Source: Kiritimatiellia bacterium
GTDB lineage: Bacteria; Verrucomicrobiota; Kiritimatiellia; JAAZAB01
NCBI GenBank assembly: GCA_018400335.1
Contig: JAGYMT010000001.1
Span: forward strand, 1-22,883
Direction: 5' to 3'
Length of the DNA: 22,883 nucleotides
Shown here piece by piece: positions 15,673-22,883 of this stretch. Each line of letters opens with the position of its first letter. Within the stretch, counting starts at the first letter, position 1. The notes beneath the pieces were generated by a model, which was not told the origin of the DNA, made no database searches, and saw only the letters and a program-made list of their open reading frames with translations. The position numbers and the translations under genes were made by a program.

Positions 15673-16365
15673 ATGAACTCTGATTCAATACTTGTGGTTG
15701 AGCGCCTGAAGAAGACCTTTTCCTTCGCGCGTACCAAGGTGCCGGTCCTGAAGGATGTCAGCCTTTCCGTGCGGGCGGGAGAAACTGTTTCGCTTGTCGG
15801 GGCGAGCGGGGCGGGCAAGAGCACGCTGCTCCACATCATCGGCGGACTCGATCATCCCACGGCCGGGTCGGTGTTTTTTGACGGGCTCGACATGTACGGG
15901 ATTTCACCGGGAAGACGCACGGCCATCCGCGCGAGCAGGATAGGCTATGTGTTCCAGTTCTATCACCTTCTGCCGGAACTCGACGTCCTGGAGAACGTCA
16001 TGCTTCCGGCGATGAGCGCGGGGTTCTTTTCGCGCCGCCGGTCGGGTTCGCCGGCGAAGAGGGCCATGGCTCTGCTCGATACCGTCGGCCTGGCGGACAG
16101 GGCGCGGCATCTTCCGGCGGAACTGTCCGGCGGGGAGCAGCAGAGGGCGGCGCTGGCGCGCTCACTGATGAACGAGCCCGACCTGCTGCTTGTCGACGAG
16201 CCGACCGGCAATCTTGATTCCGCCATGGGCGAAGCCGTTCTCGACTGCATGTTCACCCTTTCCCGGGAGAAGGGAAGCACTCTGATTCTCGTGACTCACA
16301 ACCCGGCGGTGGCGGCGCGCTGCGGACGGAATATGAAACTTGAAGATGGATGCTTGGCTTTTTGA
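15673..16365 (+). CDS. lolD: Lipoprotein-releasing ABC transporter ATPase LolD
   Basis: This 230-residue ABC ATPase carries all expected motifs: Walker A GASGAGKST at 43-51, a Q-loop in YVFQFYHLLPELDVLENV, signature LSGGEQQR at 151-158, Walker B LLLVDEP, and the H-loop in LVTHN. The Q-loop sequence FQFYHLLPELDVLENV is characteristic of the LolD/MacB branch. GAGG about 8 nt before the ATG gives a fair ribosome-binding site. The upstream permease gene gives the functional assignment, since the ATPase alone could also be of the MacB or FtsE type. A 45-nt gap separates it from ilvE. Confidence 0.93.
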   Translation: MNSDSILVVERLKKTFSFARTKVPVLKDVSLSVRAGETVSLVGASGAGKSTLLHIIGGLDHPTAGSVFFDGLDMYGISPGRRTAIRASRIGYVFQFYHLLPELDVLENVMLPAMSAGFFSRRRSGSPAKRAMALLDTVGLADRARHLPAELSGGEQQRAALARSLMNEPDLLLVDEPTGNLDSAMGEAVLDCMFTLSREKGSTLILVTHNPAVAARCGRNMKLEDGCLAF

Positions 16366-16410
16366 TCGGAGCATGGTAGTATTCCCGGATTGCTTGAATG
16401 AGGAAGAATT

Positions 16411-17280
16411 ATGAAAGTCTATATCAACGGCAAACTCTTTCCGAAAAAAGACGCGAAGATATCGGTGTTTGACCACGGGCTGCTTTACGGGGACGGCGTA
16501 TTCGAGGGCATAAGGACCTACAACGGGCGGGTCTTCATGCTGGATGAACACATCCACCGGCTTTACAGGTCGGCCCATGCCATAGCCATGAACATCAAGA
16601 TGAGCAAGCGCTCCATGGCCGGGGCGGTGGTCGAGACATGCAAGGCGAACAAGGCAATGAACGGATACGTGCGGCTGCTTGTTACGCGCGGGGTCGGCAC
16701 GCTCGGGCTCAACCCGTACCTTTGCCGCAGGGAGCAGGTCATCATCATCGCCGGCAATATACAGCTCTATCCGCGCGAACTTTACGAGCGCGGCCTGAAG
16801 GTCGTTACCGCGGGAGTGATCAGGAATCATACTGAGTCGATATGCCCGGCCATAAAGAGCCTCAACTACCTGAACAACATCCTGGCCAAGATCGAGGCTA
16901 TCAATGCCGGAGTGGTTGAAGCAATCATGCTCAATCCGCAGGGGTACGTAGCCGAGGCATCGGGGGACAACGTATTCATCATCAGGGGCAATGAACTGGC
17001 GACCACTCCCGTGTCGGCCGGCGCGCTGGAGGGTGTTACGCGGGACGTCGTCATGGACATCGCCCGGCAGAGAGGTTTCGGCGTGCGCGAATGCAATCTC
17101 ACCCGCTATGACCTTTATAATGCCGACGAAATGCTCCTGACCGGCACCGCGGCGGAGATAATCAGCGTGGTCGAGATGGATCGGCGCAAGATCGGGACCG
17201 GCCGGCCGGGACGCAAGACGCTGGACCTGGCGCACAGGTTCCACGAGTTCGCCCGGAGTTCAGGGACGGCGATAGGGTGA
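16411..17280 (+). CDS. ilvE: Branched-chain-amino-acid aminotransferase, PLP fold class IV
   Basis: The protein has 289 residues. It transfers the amino group between glutamate and the 2-oxo acids of Leu, Ile and Val, the last step of their synthesis, in the cytoplasm. The start has GAGGAAG 4 nt before the ATG. Visible class IV features are VFEGIRTYNGRVF with DEHIHRL near the N-terminus, the PLP lysine K149 in AIKSLNYLNNILAKIEA, EASGDNVFII, and GVTRDVVMDIA. IKSLNYLNNILA is the form found in archaeal-type IlvE. D-amino-acid transaminase and aminodeoxychorismate lyase share the fold and are the alternatives, but the match to IlvE is better. Its TGA stop is the first unit of repeat element B. 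Confidence 0.9.
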   Translation: MKVYINGKLFPKKDAKISVFDHGLLYGDGVFEGIRTYNGRVFMLDEHIHRLYRSAHAIAMNIKMSKRSMAGAVVETCKANKAMNGYVRLLVTRGVGTLGLNPYLCRREQVIIIAGNIQLYPRELYERGLKVVTAGVIRNHTESICPAIKSLNYLNNILAKIEAINAGVVEAIMLNPQGYVAEASGDNVFIIRGNELATTPVSAGALEGVTRDVVMDIARQRGFGVRECNLTRYDLYNADEMLLTGTAAEIISVVEMDRRKIGTGRPGRKTLDLAHRFHEFARSSGTAIG

Positions 17281-17500
17281 TTTTTGATTTTTGATTTTTG
17301 ATTTGGGATGTGGGATGTGTGATGTTTGATGTTTGATGTTTGATGTAAGATTTCAGGAGCTTTTCTGGTCAGGATTGAAATCAAAAATTCTTCACGGGTT
17401 CTGTTAAAAATCAAACATCAAAAATCAAAAATCAAAAATTCTTCACGGGTTCTGTTAAAAATCACAAATCAAAAATCTAAAATCAAAAATTCTTCACGGG
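17278..17500. repeat. Heptad-repeat element B between ilvE and mcsA
   Basis: From the ilvE stop codon the sequence runs in 7-nt steps: TGATTTT three times (last base varying), GGATGTG twice, TGATGTT three times, then TGATGTA and AGATTTC. The core that follows (about 17342-17388) aligns with element A at 39 of 47 positions, sharing GATGTAAGATTT at the start and ATCAAAAAT at the end. The right arm carries ATCAAAA heptads interrupted by a 51-bp tandem unit (listed separately). The 228 bp between ilvE and mcsA contain nothing else that I can identify; a leftward frame across it is repeat translation. Confidence 0.9.
17380..17500. repeat. 51-bp tandem repeat, 2.4 copies
   Basis: Copies start at 17380, 17431 and 17482, exactly 51 bp apart. 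The first 34 bp of copies 1 and 2 are identical, and copy 3 stops after 19 bp. The unit joins a non-heptad part (TTCTTCACGGGTTCTGTTAA) to ATCAAAA-type heptads. The last partial copy ends 8 nt before the mcsA ATG, so its CACGGG, extended by GGTG, occupies the ribosome-binding position. Confidence 0.92.
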
Positions 17501-17508
17501 GGTGCGGG

Positions 17509-17994
17509 ATGTTGTGCGACGTGTGCGGGGAAAAAGAGGCGAATGTTCATCTCACGCAGATGGTGAACGATGACGTGAAGAATCTTCACCTTTGCGAAGC
17601 GTGCGCGGCCGCCAGCGGTTTGGACGTGAACAGCCCCGTGTCGCTCGCGGACGTCCTGCTGGGGGTCGGAGGCAAGAAGGAGGATGTCGGTAAGGAGCTT
17701 CCGGACAGGGTTTGCCCGGTGTGCCAGATGCATTTTTCGGATTTCAAGAAGACATCGCGCCTCGGTTGTCAGAGGTGCTACGAATCGTTCGAGGAATACC
17801 TCGCGCCGCTGATTGACGGGATGCAGAAGGGCGGGCAGCATCTGGGCAAGATGCCTTCCGGGCGGGCGGCTGACCCGGCGCTGCCGCGGAGCCTGATTAG
17901 TCTGCAGGACGCGCTCCGCTCGGCGGTGGCAGAGGAGAATTACGAGGAGGCGGCGCGCATAAGGGACGAGATTTCATGTTATGAGAGCTCTTGA
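17509..17994 (+). CDS. mcsA: McsA, UvrB/UvrC-motif activator of protein arginine kinase
   Basis: The protein has 161 residues with two pairs of zinc-type CxxC motifs: C3/C6 with C29/C32, and C69/C72 with C87/C90. A UVR motif lies at about 126-160 (LQDALRSAVAEENYEEAARIRDEI). In Firmicutes McsA binds and activates the kinase McsB and links it to ClpC. The zinc ligands are complete, so the protein should be functional. It overlaps mcsB by 14 nt, so translation is coupled. No CtsR operator is evident upstream; the leader consists of the 51-bp repeats. GGGGGTGCGGG before the ATG is a poor ribosome-binding site. Confidence 0.93.
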   Translation: MLCDVCGEKEANVHLTQMVNDDVKNLHLCEACAAASGLDVNSPVSLADVLLGVGGKKEDVGKELPDRVCPVCQMHFSDFKKTSRLGCQRCYESFEEYLAPLIDGMQKGGQHLGKMPSGRAADPALPRSLISLQDALRSAVAEENYEEAARIRDEISCYESS

Positions 17995-19051
17995 TGAATT
18001 ACTAAAGAAGCCGGCGGCGCGGACCGTCGGAGACCTGCCGGCGGGCAGCATTGTAAGCAGCCGGGTGAGGCTGGCGAGAAACGTTGATGGTATTGCGTTT
18101 CCCGGGTGGGCCGGCGAGGAGGAAGTTCTTAGGCTTTGGAACGGCCTGGTTCCGGCGCTCAGCGGTCTGGCCGACATGGAATCCCCGGTTGTAATGGAGA
18201 TGAGCGCGCTGGACGCGGTGGACAAGGAGGCGCTCGTCGAGCGGCACCTCATAAGCAGGGAGCTTGCTGAAAAGGGCGCGGGCAGCGGGGTCGTTCTGAA
18301 GAGGGATGAGACTATTTCCGTGATGATCAACGAGGAGGATCATCTTAGAATTCAGGCGCTGTCGTCCGGCCTGCAGCTTGCCGATTTGTGGAAACTTGTT
18401 GACAAGCTTGACTCGGAGATGGAGAATACGATTGATTATGCGGTGTCGCCGCGGCTTGGGTACCTCTCGGCGTGTCCGACGAACGTTGGCACCGGCATGC
18501 GCGCGAGCGTGATGCTGCACCTGCCGGGTCTGGCTCTGGCTGATGAGATCAAGCCCATAATCAACGGAATATCGAGGATCGGCATGGCGGTCCGCGGCTT
18601 GTGGGGCGAGGGGTCGGATGCCGCGGGCAACATGTTTCAGATTTCGAATCAGGTGACGCTCGGTGAGAGCGAGGAGGCGATAATTGGCAGGCTGGAGCAG
18701 ATCGTTATCGAGATCGCCGGACACGAGGAGAACGCCCGTTGCAGGTTGATGCAGCGGAAAGAGACACTTCTGTGCGATTACGCGTGGCGCGCGCGCGGTC
18801 TTTTGTCCCATGCGCGGCTGCTCGATTCGAGGGAGACCTTGAACCTGCTCTCGCAACTGAGGCTCGGAATTGATCTTGGGATCGTTAAGGAGTGGGACAG
18901 GCCGGTCGTGGATGAGCTGTTCCTCCTGATTCAGCCCGGACATCTGCAGAAGAGATCCGGCGGGACGATCGGGCCCGAGGAGCGGGATTTCGAGCGCGCT
19001 CGCATGGTACGCGAGTGCCTGGCATCCAGAAAGAAAGAGAAAAAACAATGA
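17981..19051 (+). CDS. mcsB: Protein arginine kinase McsB
   Basis: McsB phosphorylates arginine residues, marking proteins for degradation by ClpC-ClpP. The 356-residue protein has the phosphagen-kinase fold. Visible motifs are SSRVRLARN at 26-34 (nucleotide binding), NEEDHLRI at 117-124, CPTNVGTGMRASVMLHLP with the catalytic-position Cys165, and RGLWGEGSDAAGNMFQISNQ. Near the C-terminus RDFERA at 335-340 fits the RDxxRA motif that forms the phosphoarginine allosteric site in bacterial McsB. It lacks the N-terminal domain of creatine/arginine kinases, as McsB does. The gene overlaps mcsA by 14 nt and clpC by 4 nt (ATGA). All key residues expected for activity appear present. Confidence 0.96.
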   Translation: MRALDELLKKPAARTVGDLPAGSIVSSRVRLARNVDGIAFPGWAGEEEVLRLWNGLVPALSGLADMESPVVMEMSALDAVDKEALVERHLISRELAEKGAGSGVVLKRDETISVMINEEDHLRIQALSSGLQLADLWKLVDKLDSEMENTIDYAVSPRLGYLSACPTNVGTGMRASVMLHLPGLALADEIKPIINGISRIGMAVRGLWGEGSDAAGNMFQISNQVTLGESEEAIIGRLEQIVIEIAGHEENARCRLMQRKETLLCDYAWRARGLLSHARLLDSRETLNLLSQLRLGIDLGIVKEWDRPVVDELFLLIQPGHLQKRSGGTIGPEERDFERARMVRECLASRKKEKKQ

Positions 19052-21570
19052 ACAGCTTTACGCCCAGAGCCCAGAAAGTGATACAGCTCGCGAGAAAGGA
19101 AGCCGACCGATTCAACCACCCGTACGTCGGAACTGAGCACCTCTTGCTGGGGCTCATCGCGCTTGACGAGGGGGTCGCGGTCAACGTCCTTGAGAAGATG
19201 GGTGTGGATCTCGAAACCCTGCGGCTGGAGGTTGAGAAGGCGGTGGGGCTCGGACCCGAGACGAAGACGGAGGGCGCCGTTCCCATGACGCCCCGCGCGA
19301 AGAAAATCCTGGCGCTGGCCAACAACGAGGCCAAGGCGCTGAACCACGGCTACGTGGGCACCGAGCACATCCTTCTCGGGCTGCTGCGGGAAGACGGCGG
19401 CGCCGCGGCCCGTGTTCTGAACAACCTGAATGTGGACCTCGACCGGGCGCGCTCGGAAGTGCTCAGGGAACTCGATCCGAATTTCGAGCCGCCGGAGGAC
19501 GAGGCGCAGCCGGCCGGCTCAGGCCAGGCGCAGTCCGGCAAAAAGGTCAAGACTCCGGCGCTCAAGGCGTTCGGCAGGGATCTTGTGGAGATAGCGAAGA
19601 AGGGCGATCTCGACCCGGTGATAGGACGCGATGAAGAAATCAAGCGGGTTGTGCAGATACTGTGCCGCCGGACCAAGAACAACCCGGTCCTCCTTGGCGA
19701 GGCCGGCGTCGGCAAGACGGCAGTCGTGGAGGGCCTGGCCCAGATGATCGCCGGCGCCGAGGTTCCCGAGCCGCTGATTGGAAAACAGCTCATCGCTCTG
19801 GACATGGCGCTCATGGTGGCGGGCACCAAGTACCGCGGCCAGTTCGAGGAGCGAATCAAGGCGGTGATGGACGAGGTGCGCCGGTCGAAGAACGTGATAA
19901 TGTTCATGGACGAGCTTCACACCATTGTCGGAGCCGGCTCCGCGGAGGGCGCGATGGATGCCTCCAACATCATCAAGCCGGCGCTGTCCCGCGGCGAGAT
20001 GCAGTGCATCGGCGCGACCACTTTGAACGAGTATCGCAAGTACATCGAGCGCGATGCCGCGCTCGAACGCCGGTTTCAGACTGTTGTCGTCAACGAGCCG
20101 ACCGAGGAGGCCGCGGTCGCCATTCTCAAGGGGCTCAGGACCAAGTACGAGGCTCACCACTGCGTCAAGTTCGCCGATTCCGCGATAGAGGCCTCGGTCA
20201 AGTTGTCGCACCGCTACATCACCGGAAGGTTCCTGCCCGACAAGGCGATTGATGTGCTTGACGAGGCGGGCGCCCACGCGCGGGTGAGCGCGCTGACCCG
20301 TCCCCCGAAGCTCAAGAAGGCGGAGAAGAAGATCGGCGAGCTCAACAAAAAGAAAGAGGAGGCCATAGCGGGGCAGAAATTCGAGGAGGCCGCCGCCTGG
20401 CGGGACGAGGAGCGCGTCGAGCGGGATAAGCTCGACGGCTTCATGAAGAAATGGCGGAAAAAGCAGGACAGGAAGACACAAGTGCTCACGGATGCCGAGA
20501 TCATGACCGTCGTCTCCAAGTGGACGGGCGTTCCGCTTACCAGGATGGATGGAGACGAGAAAGAGCGCCTGCTCAACATGGAACAGGATATGGAGAAAAT
20601 CGTTGTCGGCCAGTCCGAGGCCGTGGCCGCCGTTTCCAAGTCGCTGCGCCGTTCACGCGCCAATCTAAAGGATCCGCGCCGTCCTATCGGTTCCTTCGTC
20701 TTCCTCGGCCCCAGCGGGGTGGGGAAGACGCTCATGGCCAAGGCGCTTGCCGAATACATGTTCAGCGACAAGGACGCCCTGCTCCAGCTCAACATGTCCG
20801 AGTACATGGATAAGTTCATGGTTTCGCGCATGGTCGGCTCGCCGCCCGGTTACGTGGGACACGAAGAAGGCGGCCAGCTCACCGAGAAGGTCCGCAGGAA
20901 GCCGTACTCCGTGGTGCTGTTCGACGAGGTGGAGAAGGCGCATCCCGAGGTCATGGATATCCTGCTGCAGATTCTCGAAGAGGGCACTCTGACCGACAGT
21001 ATGGGGCGCAAGGTTGATTTCAGGAACACGGTGGTGATAATGACGACCAATCTGGGCAGCAAGTTTGCCAAGGGCGACGGCGGGCTCGGGTTCGGAACCG
21101 CGGGCGAAGGCGTGAACTTCGACAGACTCAAGACGCAGATGCTCGACGAGACGAAACGCGTGTTCCGTCCCGAGCTCGTGAACCGCGTGGACGAGATGAT
21201 CGTGTTCCGTCCCCTGTCGAGGGATGACGTATCCCGGATCCTCGATATAGAGCTGACCAAGGTTTTTGCTTTCAACGCTGACCGGCAGATCAGTGTGAGT
21301 CTGAACGACGCGGCCAGGGAATTCCTGGTGAAGAAGGGCTTCGATGCGAAATCGGGCGCAAGGCCGCTGAGAAGGGCTGTGGAGAAATACATGCAGGATC
21401 CGCTCGCGGAGGAGATTCTCGCCGGCCGGATCCTCGATGCGCAGGTTGTGGACGTGGATGTGGATAAGGATGCCCTGAAATTCACGGTGCGTTCCGGAGC
21501 GCCCGGCCCGGCCCGGTCCCGCAAGCGCAGGAGCGGAAGCGGCGTCGGTGTCGGCGTCGCTTCAACATGA
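19048..21570 (+). CDS. clpC: ATP-dependent Clp protease ATPase subunit ClpC
   Basis: ClpC is the AAA+ unfoldase that feeds substrates, including phosphoarginine-tagged ones, to ClpP. The start is the ATG overlapping the mcsB stop, giving 840 residues beginning MNSFTPRAQ; an ATG at 19015 would add 11 residues. Two Clp_N repeats cover about 4-140. D1 has Walker A GEAGVGKT at 217-224 and Walker B ending in D288-E289. A middle UVR-containing coiled region is at about 430-465 ([11 protein letters not shown]). D2 has Walker A GPSGVGKT at 554-561 and Walker B ending in D626-E627. GLGFG at 679-683 contains an LGF tripeptide in the ClpP-binding loop position. No clpP is in the window. A basic Arg/Ser-rich tail ends the protein. 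Confidence 0.96.
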   Translation: MNSFTPRAQKVIQLARKEADRFNHPYVGTEHLLLGLIALDEGVAVNVLEKMGVDLETLRLEVEKAVGLGPETKTEGAVPMTPRAKKILALANNEAKALNHGYVGTEHILLGLLREDGGAAARVLNNLNVDLDRARSEVLRELDPNFEPPEDEAQPAGSGQAQSGKKVKTPALKAFGRDLVEIAKKGDLDPVIGRDEEIKRVVQILCRRTKNNPVLLGEAGVGKTAVVEGLAQMIAGAEVPEPLIGKQLIALDMALMVAGTKYRGQFEERIKAVMDEVRRSKNVIMFMDELHTIVGAGSAEGAMDASNIIKPALSRGEMQCIGATTLNEYRKYIERDAALERRFQTVVVNEPTEEAAVAILKGLRTKYEAHHCVKFADSAIEASVKLSHRYITGRFLPDKAIDVLDEAGAHARVSALTRPPKLKKAEKKIGELNKKKEEAIAGQKFEEAAAWRDEERVERDKLDGFMKKWRKKQDRKTQVLTDAEIMTVVSKWTGVPLTRMDGDEKERLLNMEQDMEKIVVGQSEAVAAVSKSLRRSRANLKDPRRPIGSFVFLGPSGVGKTLMAKALAEYMFSDKDALLQLNMSEYMDKFMVSRMVGSPPGYVGHEEGGQLTEKVRRKPYSVVLFDEVEKAHPEVMDILLQILEEGTLTDSMGRKVDFRNTVVIMTTNLGSKFAKGDGGLGFGTAGEGVNFDRLKTQMLDETKRVFRPELVNRVDEMIVFRPLSRDDVSRILDIELTKVFAFNADRQISVSLNDAAREFLVKKGFDAKSGARPLRRAVEKYMQDPLAEEILAGRILDAQVVDVDVDKDALKFTVRSGAPGPARSRKRRSGSGVGVGVAST

Positions 21571-21590
21571 GGCAAGTAACAGGAGGAATA

Positions 21591-22871
21591 ATGATGAAGA
21601 ACAGGCGTATTTTTACCGGCGGTTTGATGATGGTCGCGGCTTTGTTTATGGCGGTTCCCGGCTCGTACGCATCGTGGGAGGATTATGCCGACCAGCCGCC
21701 CTGGTATGTGTCTCTTAACGGCGGGGCGATGATTTTCGAGGGCGACGAGGCCGTGAAGGATGGATTCTACGGCTCGCTCAGACTGGGTTACGACTATTCG
21801 CCGAGATGGACTTTCGAGGGCGTGTTCAATTACATCCCGAACCTCAAGGCGAACGTGGTCTACAACTATGAGACTGGCTATCCGGAGCCCAGGGCGGGGC
21901 TTGCCGCCGATTCAACTGCCGCCTACGGTTTTGCTGTTGACGCGCTCTACCACATGTTCTTTCTCGATAACAGGCATTGGGATCCCTACCTGATCGGCGG
22001 TATAGGCCTTCTGCATTTTGACGAGGAACGCGAATTCCGCAGCAAGACGGACATCACCTTCCGCTACGGCGCGGGCCTCGCATACCATATCAACGAGGCG
22101 TGGTCGGTGCGGGCGGACGCTATCGGCGTGCTGACCGCGGAGCATACCGAGTTCAACCTCATGCCGAGCATCGGCGTGTCCTGGCGCTGGGGCGCGAAGG
22201 CGCCGCCCCGCAAGTTTGTTGCTTCCGGAGGCGGACTTGACAGCGATGGCGACGGGCTGACCGACGAGGAAGAGGCGAAGCTTGGCACCGATCCCTTCAA
22301 CCCCGATACCGACGGCGACGGGTTGACCGACTACGAGGAAGTCAGGATCTATTTCACTGACCCGCTCAACTGGGACACCGATTACGACAGCCTCAGCGAC
22401 GGCGACGAGGTTCATGTCCACAAGACCGATCCGTTGAAGTATGACACTGACGGCGGCGGCGTGGGTGACGGGCACGAGGTGCTTGTGGACGGCACGAATC
22501 CGCTTGATCCGGCCGATGACCTGATACTCCACACGCTGGATATCGAATTTGATACGGACAAGGCGATAATTCCGGCTGAGTACTTCAAGGATCTTGACAT
22601 CATCGGCAAGACGCTCGTTCGCGAGCCCGAGTCTACCGCGCGCGTGGAGGGTCATGCCGACAGGCGTAAGAGCTCGAATGAGGGCTACAATATGAAGCTG
22701 TCCGAACGCAGGGCAAGAGCCGTGGCGCAGTACCTGCACGATAAGTGGGGCATTGCGTCTGAGCGTATGGATCCGGTCGGTTACGGTTTCTCCTGGCCGA
22801 AGGGTCCGAACGATCCGGTTGAGGGCAACAAGATCAACCGTCGGGTCGAAATCTATATACGGAATCCGTAA
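21591..22871 (+). CDS. OmpA-family outer-membrane protein with TSP3 calcium-binding repeats
   Basis: AGGAGG at 21581-21586 places the start at 21591 or the adjacent ATG at 21594; an ATG at 21567 overlapping the clpC stop is less likely. The 426-residue protein has a signal peptide ending about SYA|SW. An eight-strand-type OmpA beta-barrel covers roughly 35-205 (aromatic alternation, [20 protein letters not shown]). Four thrombospondin-type-3 calcium motifs follow at 217-312 ([48 protein letters not shown]). The C-terminal OmpA domain at 314-424 has GHAD and [16 protein letters not shown], which hold the residues that bind peptidoglycan diaminopimelate. It should tether the outer membrane to the wall. 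Its position straight after clpC, probably in the same transcript, is unusual. Confidence 0.93.
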   Translation: MMKNRRIFTGGLMMVAALFMAVPGSYASWEDYADQPPWYVSLNGGAMIFEGDEAVKDGFYGSLRLGYDYSPRWTFEGVFNYIPNLKANVVYNYETGYPEPRAGLAADSTAAYGFAVDALYHMFFLDNRHWDPYLIGGIGLLHFDEEREFRSKTDITFRYGAGLAYHINEAWSVRADAIGVLTAEHTEFNLMPSIGVSWRWGAKAPPRKFVASGGGLDSDGDGLTDEEEAKLGTDPFNPDTDGDGLTDYEEVRIYFTDPLNWDTDYDSLSDGDEVHVHKTDPLKYDTDGGGVGDGHEVLVDGTNPLDPADDLILHTLDIEFDTDKAIIPAEYFKDLDIIGKTLVREPESTARVEGHADRRKSSNEGYNMKLSERRARAVAQYLHDKWGIASERMDPVGYGFSWPKGPNDPVEGNKINRRVEIYIRNP

Positions 22872-22883
22872 TCCTGTAAACCT

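Noticed and set aside
16162..17244. 360-codon open frame on the minus strand
   Set aside because: It lies opposite ilvE and part of lolD, which have full family motifs. Its composition is that of an antisense shadow in GC-rich DNA.
17115..17414. 99-codon leftward frame rich in Lys/Ser/Ile/Asn
   Set aside because: This is translation of the heptad element and of antisense ilvE.
17390..17508. A CtsR operator upstream of mcsA, suggested by the ATCAAAA repeats
   Set aside because: CtsR boxes are two GGTCAAA-type heptads separated by 3 nt. Here the units are contiguous at 7-nt or 51-bp spacing, begin AATCAAA, and also occur after lysS where no CtsR gene is expected.
18002..19048. 348-codon minus-strand frame opposite mcsB
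   Set aside because: mcsB is clearly real; the shadow has no recognisable motif and is Arg/Gln/His-rich.

Overview
This 22.9-kb window carries 18 protein-coding genes, one of them cut by the left edge, and an unusually large set of short intergenic repeats. I see no rRNA, tRNA, CRISPR array or transposase gene. The organism is a bacterium with an outer membrane: there is a LolE/LolD-type lipoprotein exporter, an OmpA-family protein, and a MEP-pathway gene (ispD). The DNA is GC-rich, with AT-rich heptad arrays between genes. The combination of topoisomerase VI, a DUF58/BatA/VWA/DUF4159 cluster and McsA-McsB-ClpC fits the Planctomycetota-Verrucomicrobiota-Lentisphaerota neighbourhood or a related candidate phylum. 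That placement is inference; no single marker in the window settles it.

Layout. Positions 1-10677 are read leftwards and 11284-22871 rightwards, from a divergent intergenic region of about 600 bp. The leftward block starts with a secreted protein made of two tandem DUF4159-like units (9301-10677). After 144 bp of palindromes comes a tightly packed operon: a lipoprotein-like unknown, a secreted protein with a pseudopilin-like segment, a DUF58 protein, a BatA-like membrane VWA protein, and a second membrane VWA protein with a GATase-like domain. Junctions are overlapping, abutting or 10 nt apart. No MoxR ATPase, the usual partner, is present. After 302 bp of repeats comes topoisomerase VI, subunit B then subunit A.

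The rightward block runs ispD, a calcineurin-type phosphoesterase, lysS, lolE-like permease, lolD, ilvE, mcsA, mcsB, clpC and an OmpA/TSP3 protein. It covers isoprenoid precursor synthesis, tRNA charging, lipoprotein export, branched-chain amino-acid synthesis and a phosphoarginine-tagging protease system. mcsA-mcsB-clpC-ompA overlap or nearly overlap and are probably co-transcribed; no ctsR is visible.

The least explained structure is in the gaps. Two related elements of 90-220 bp follow lysS and ilvE. Each begins at the stop codon of the gene before it, and each has a 7-nt-period arm, a shared core of about 47 bp (39 identical) and an opposite heptad arm. Other gaps hold a separate 7-nt array, a 30-bp tandem duplication, a 51-bp tandem repeat, GC palindromes, and an 82-bp inverted repeat whose two arms differ by exactly one compensated base pair.
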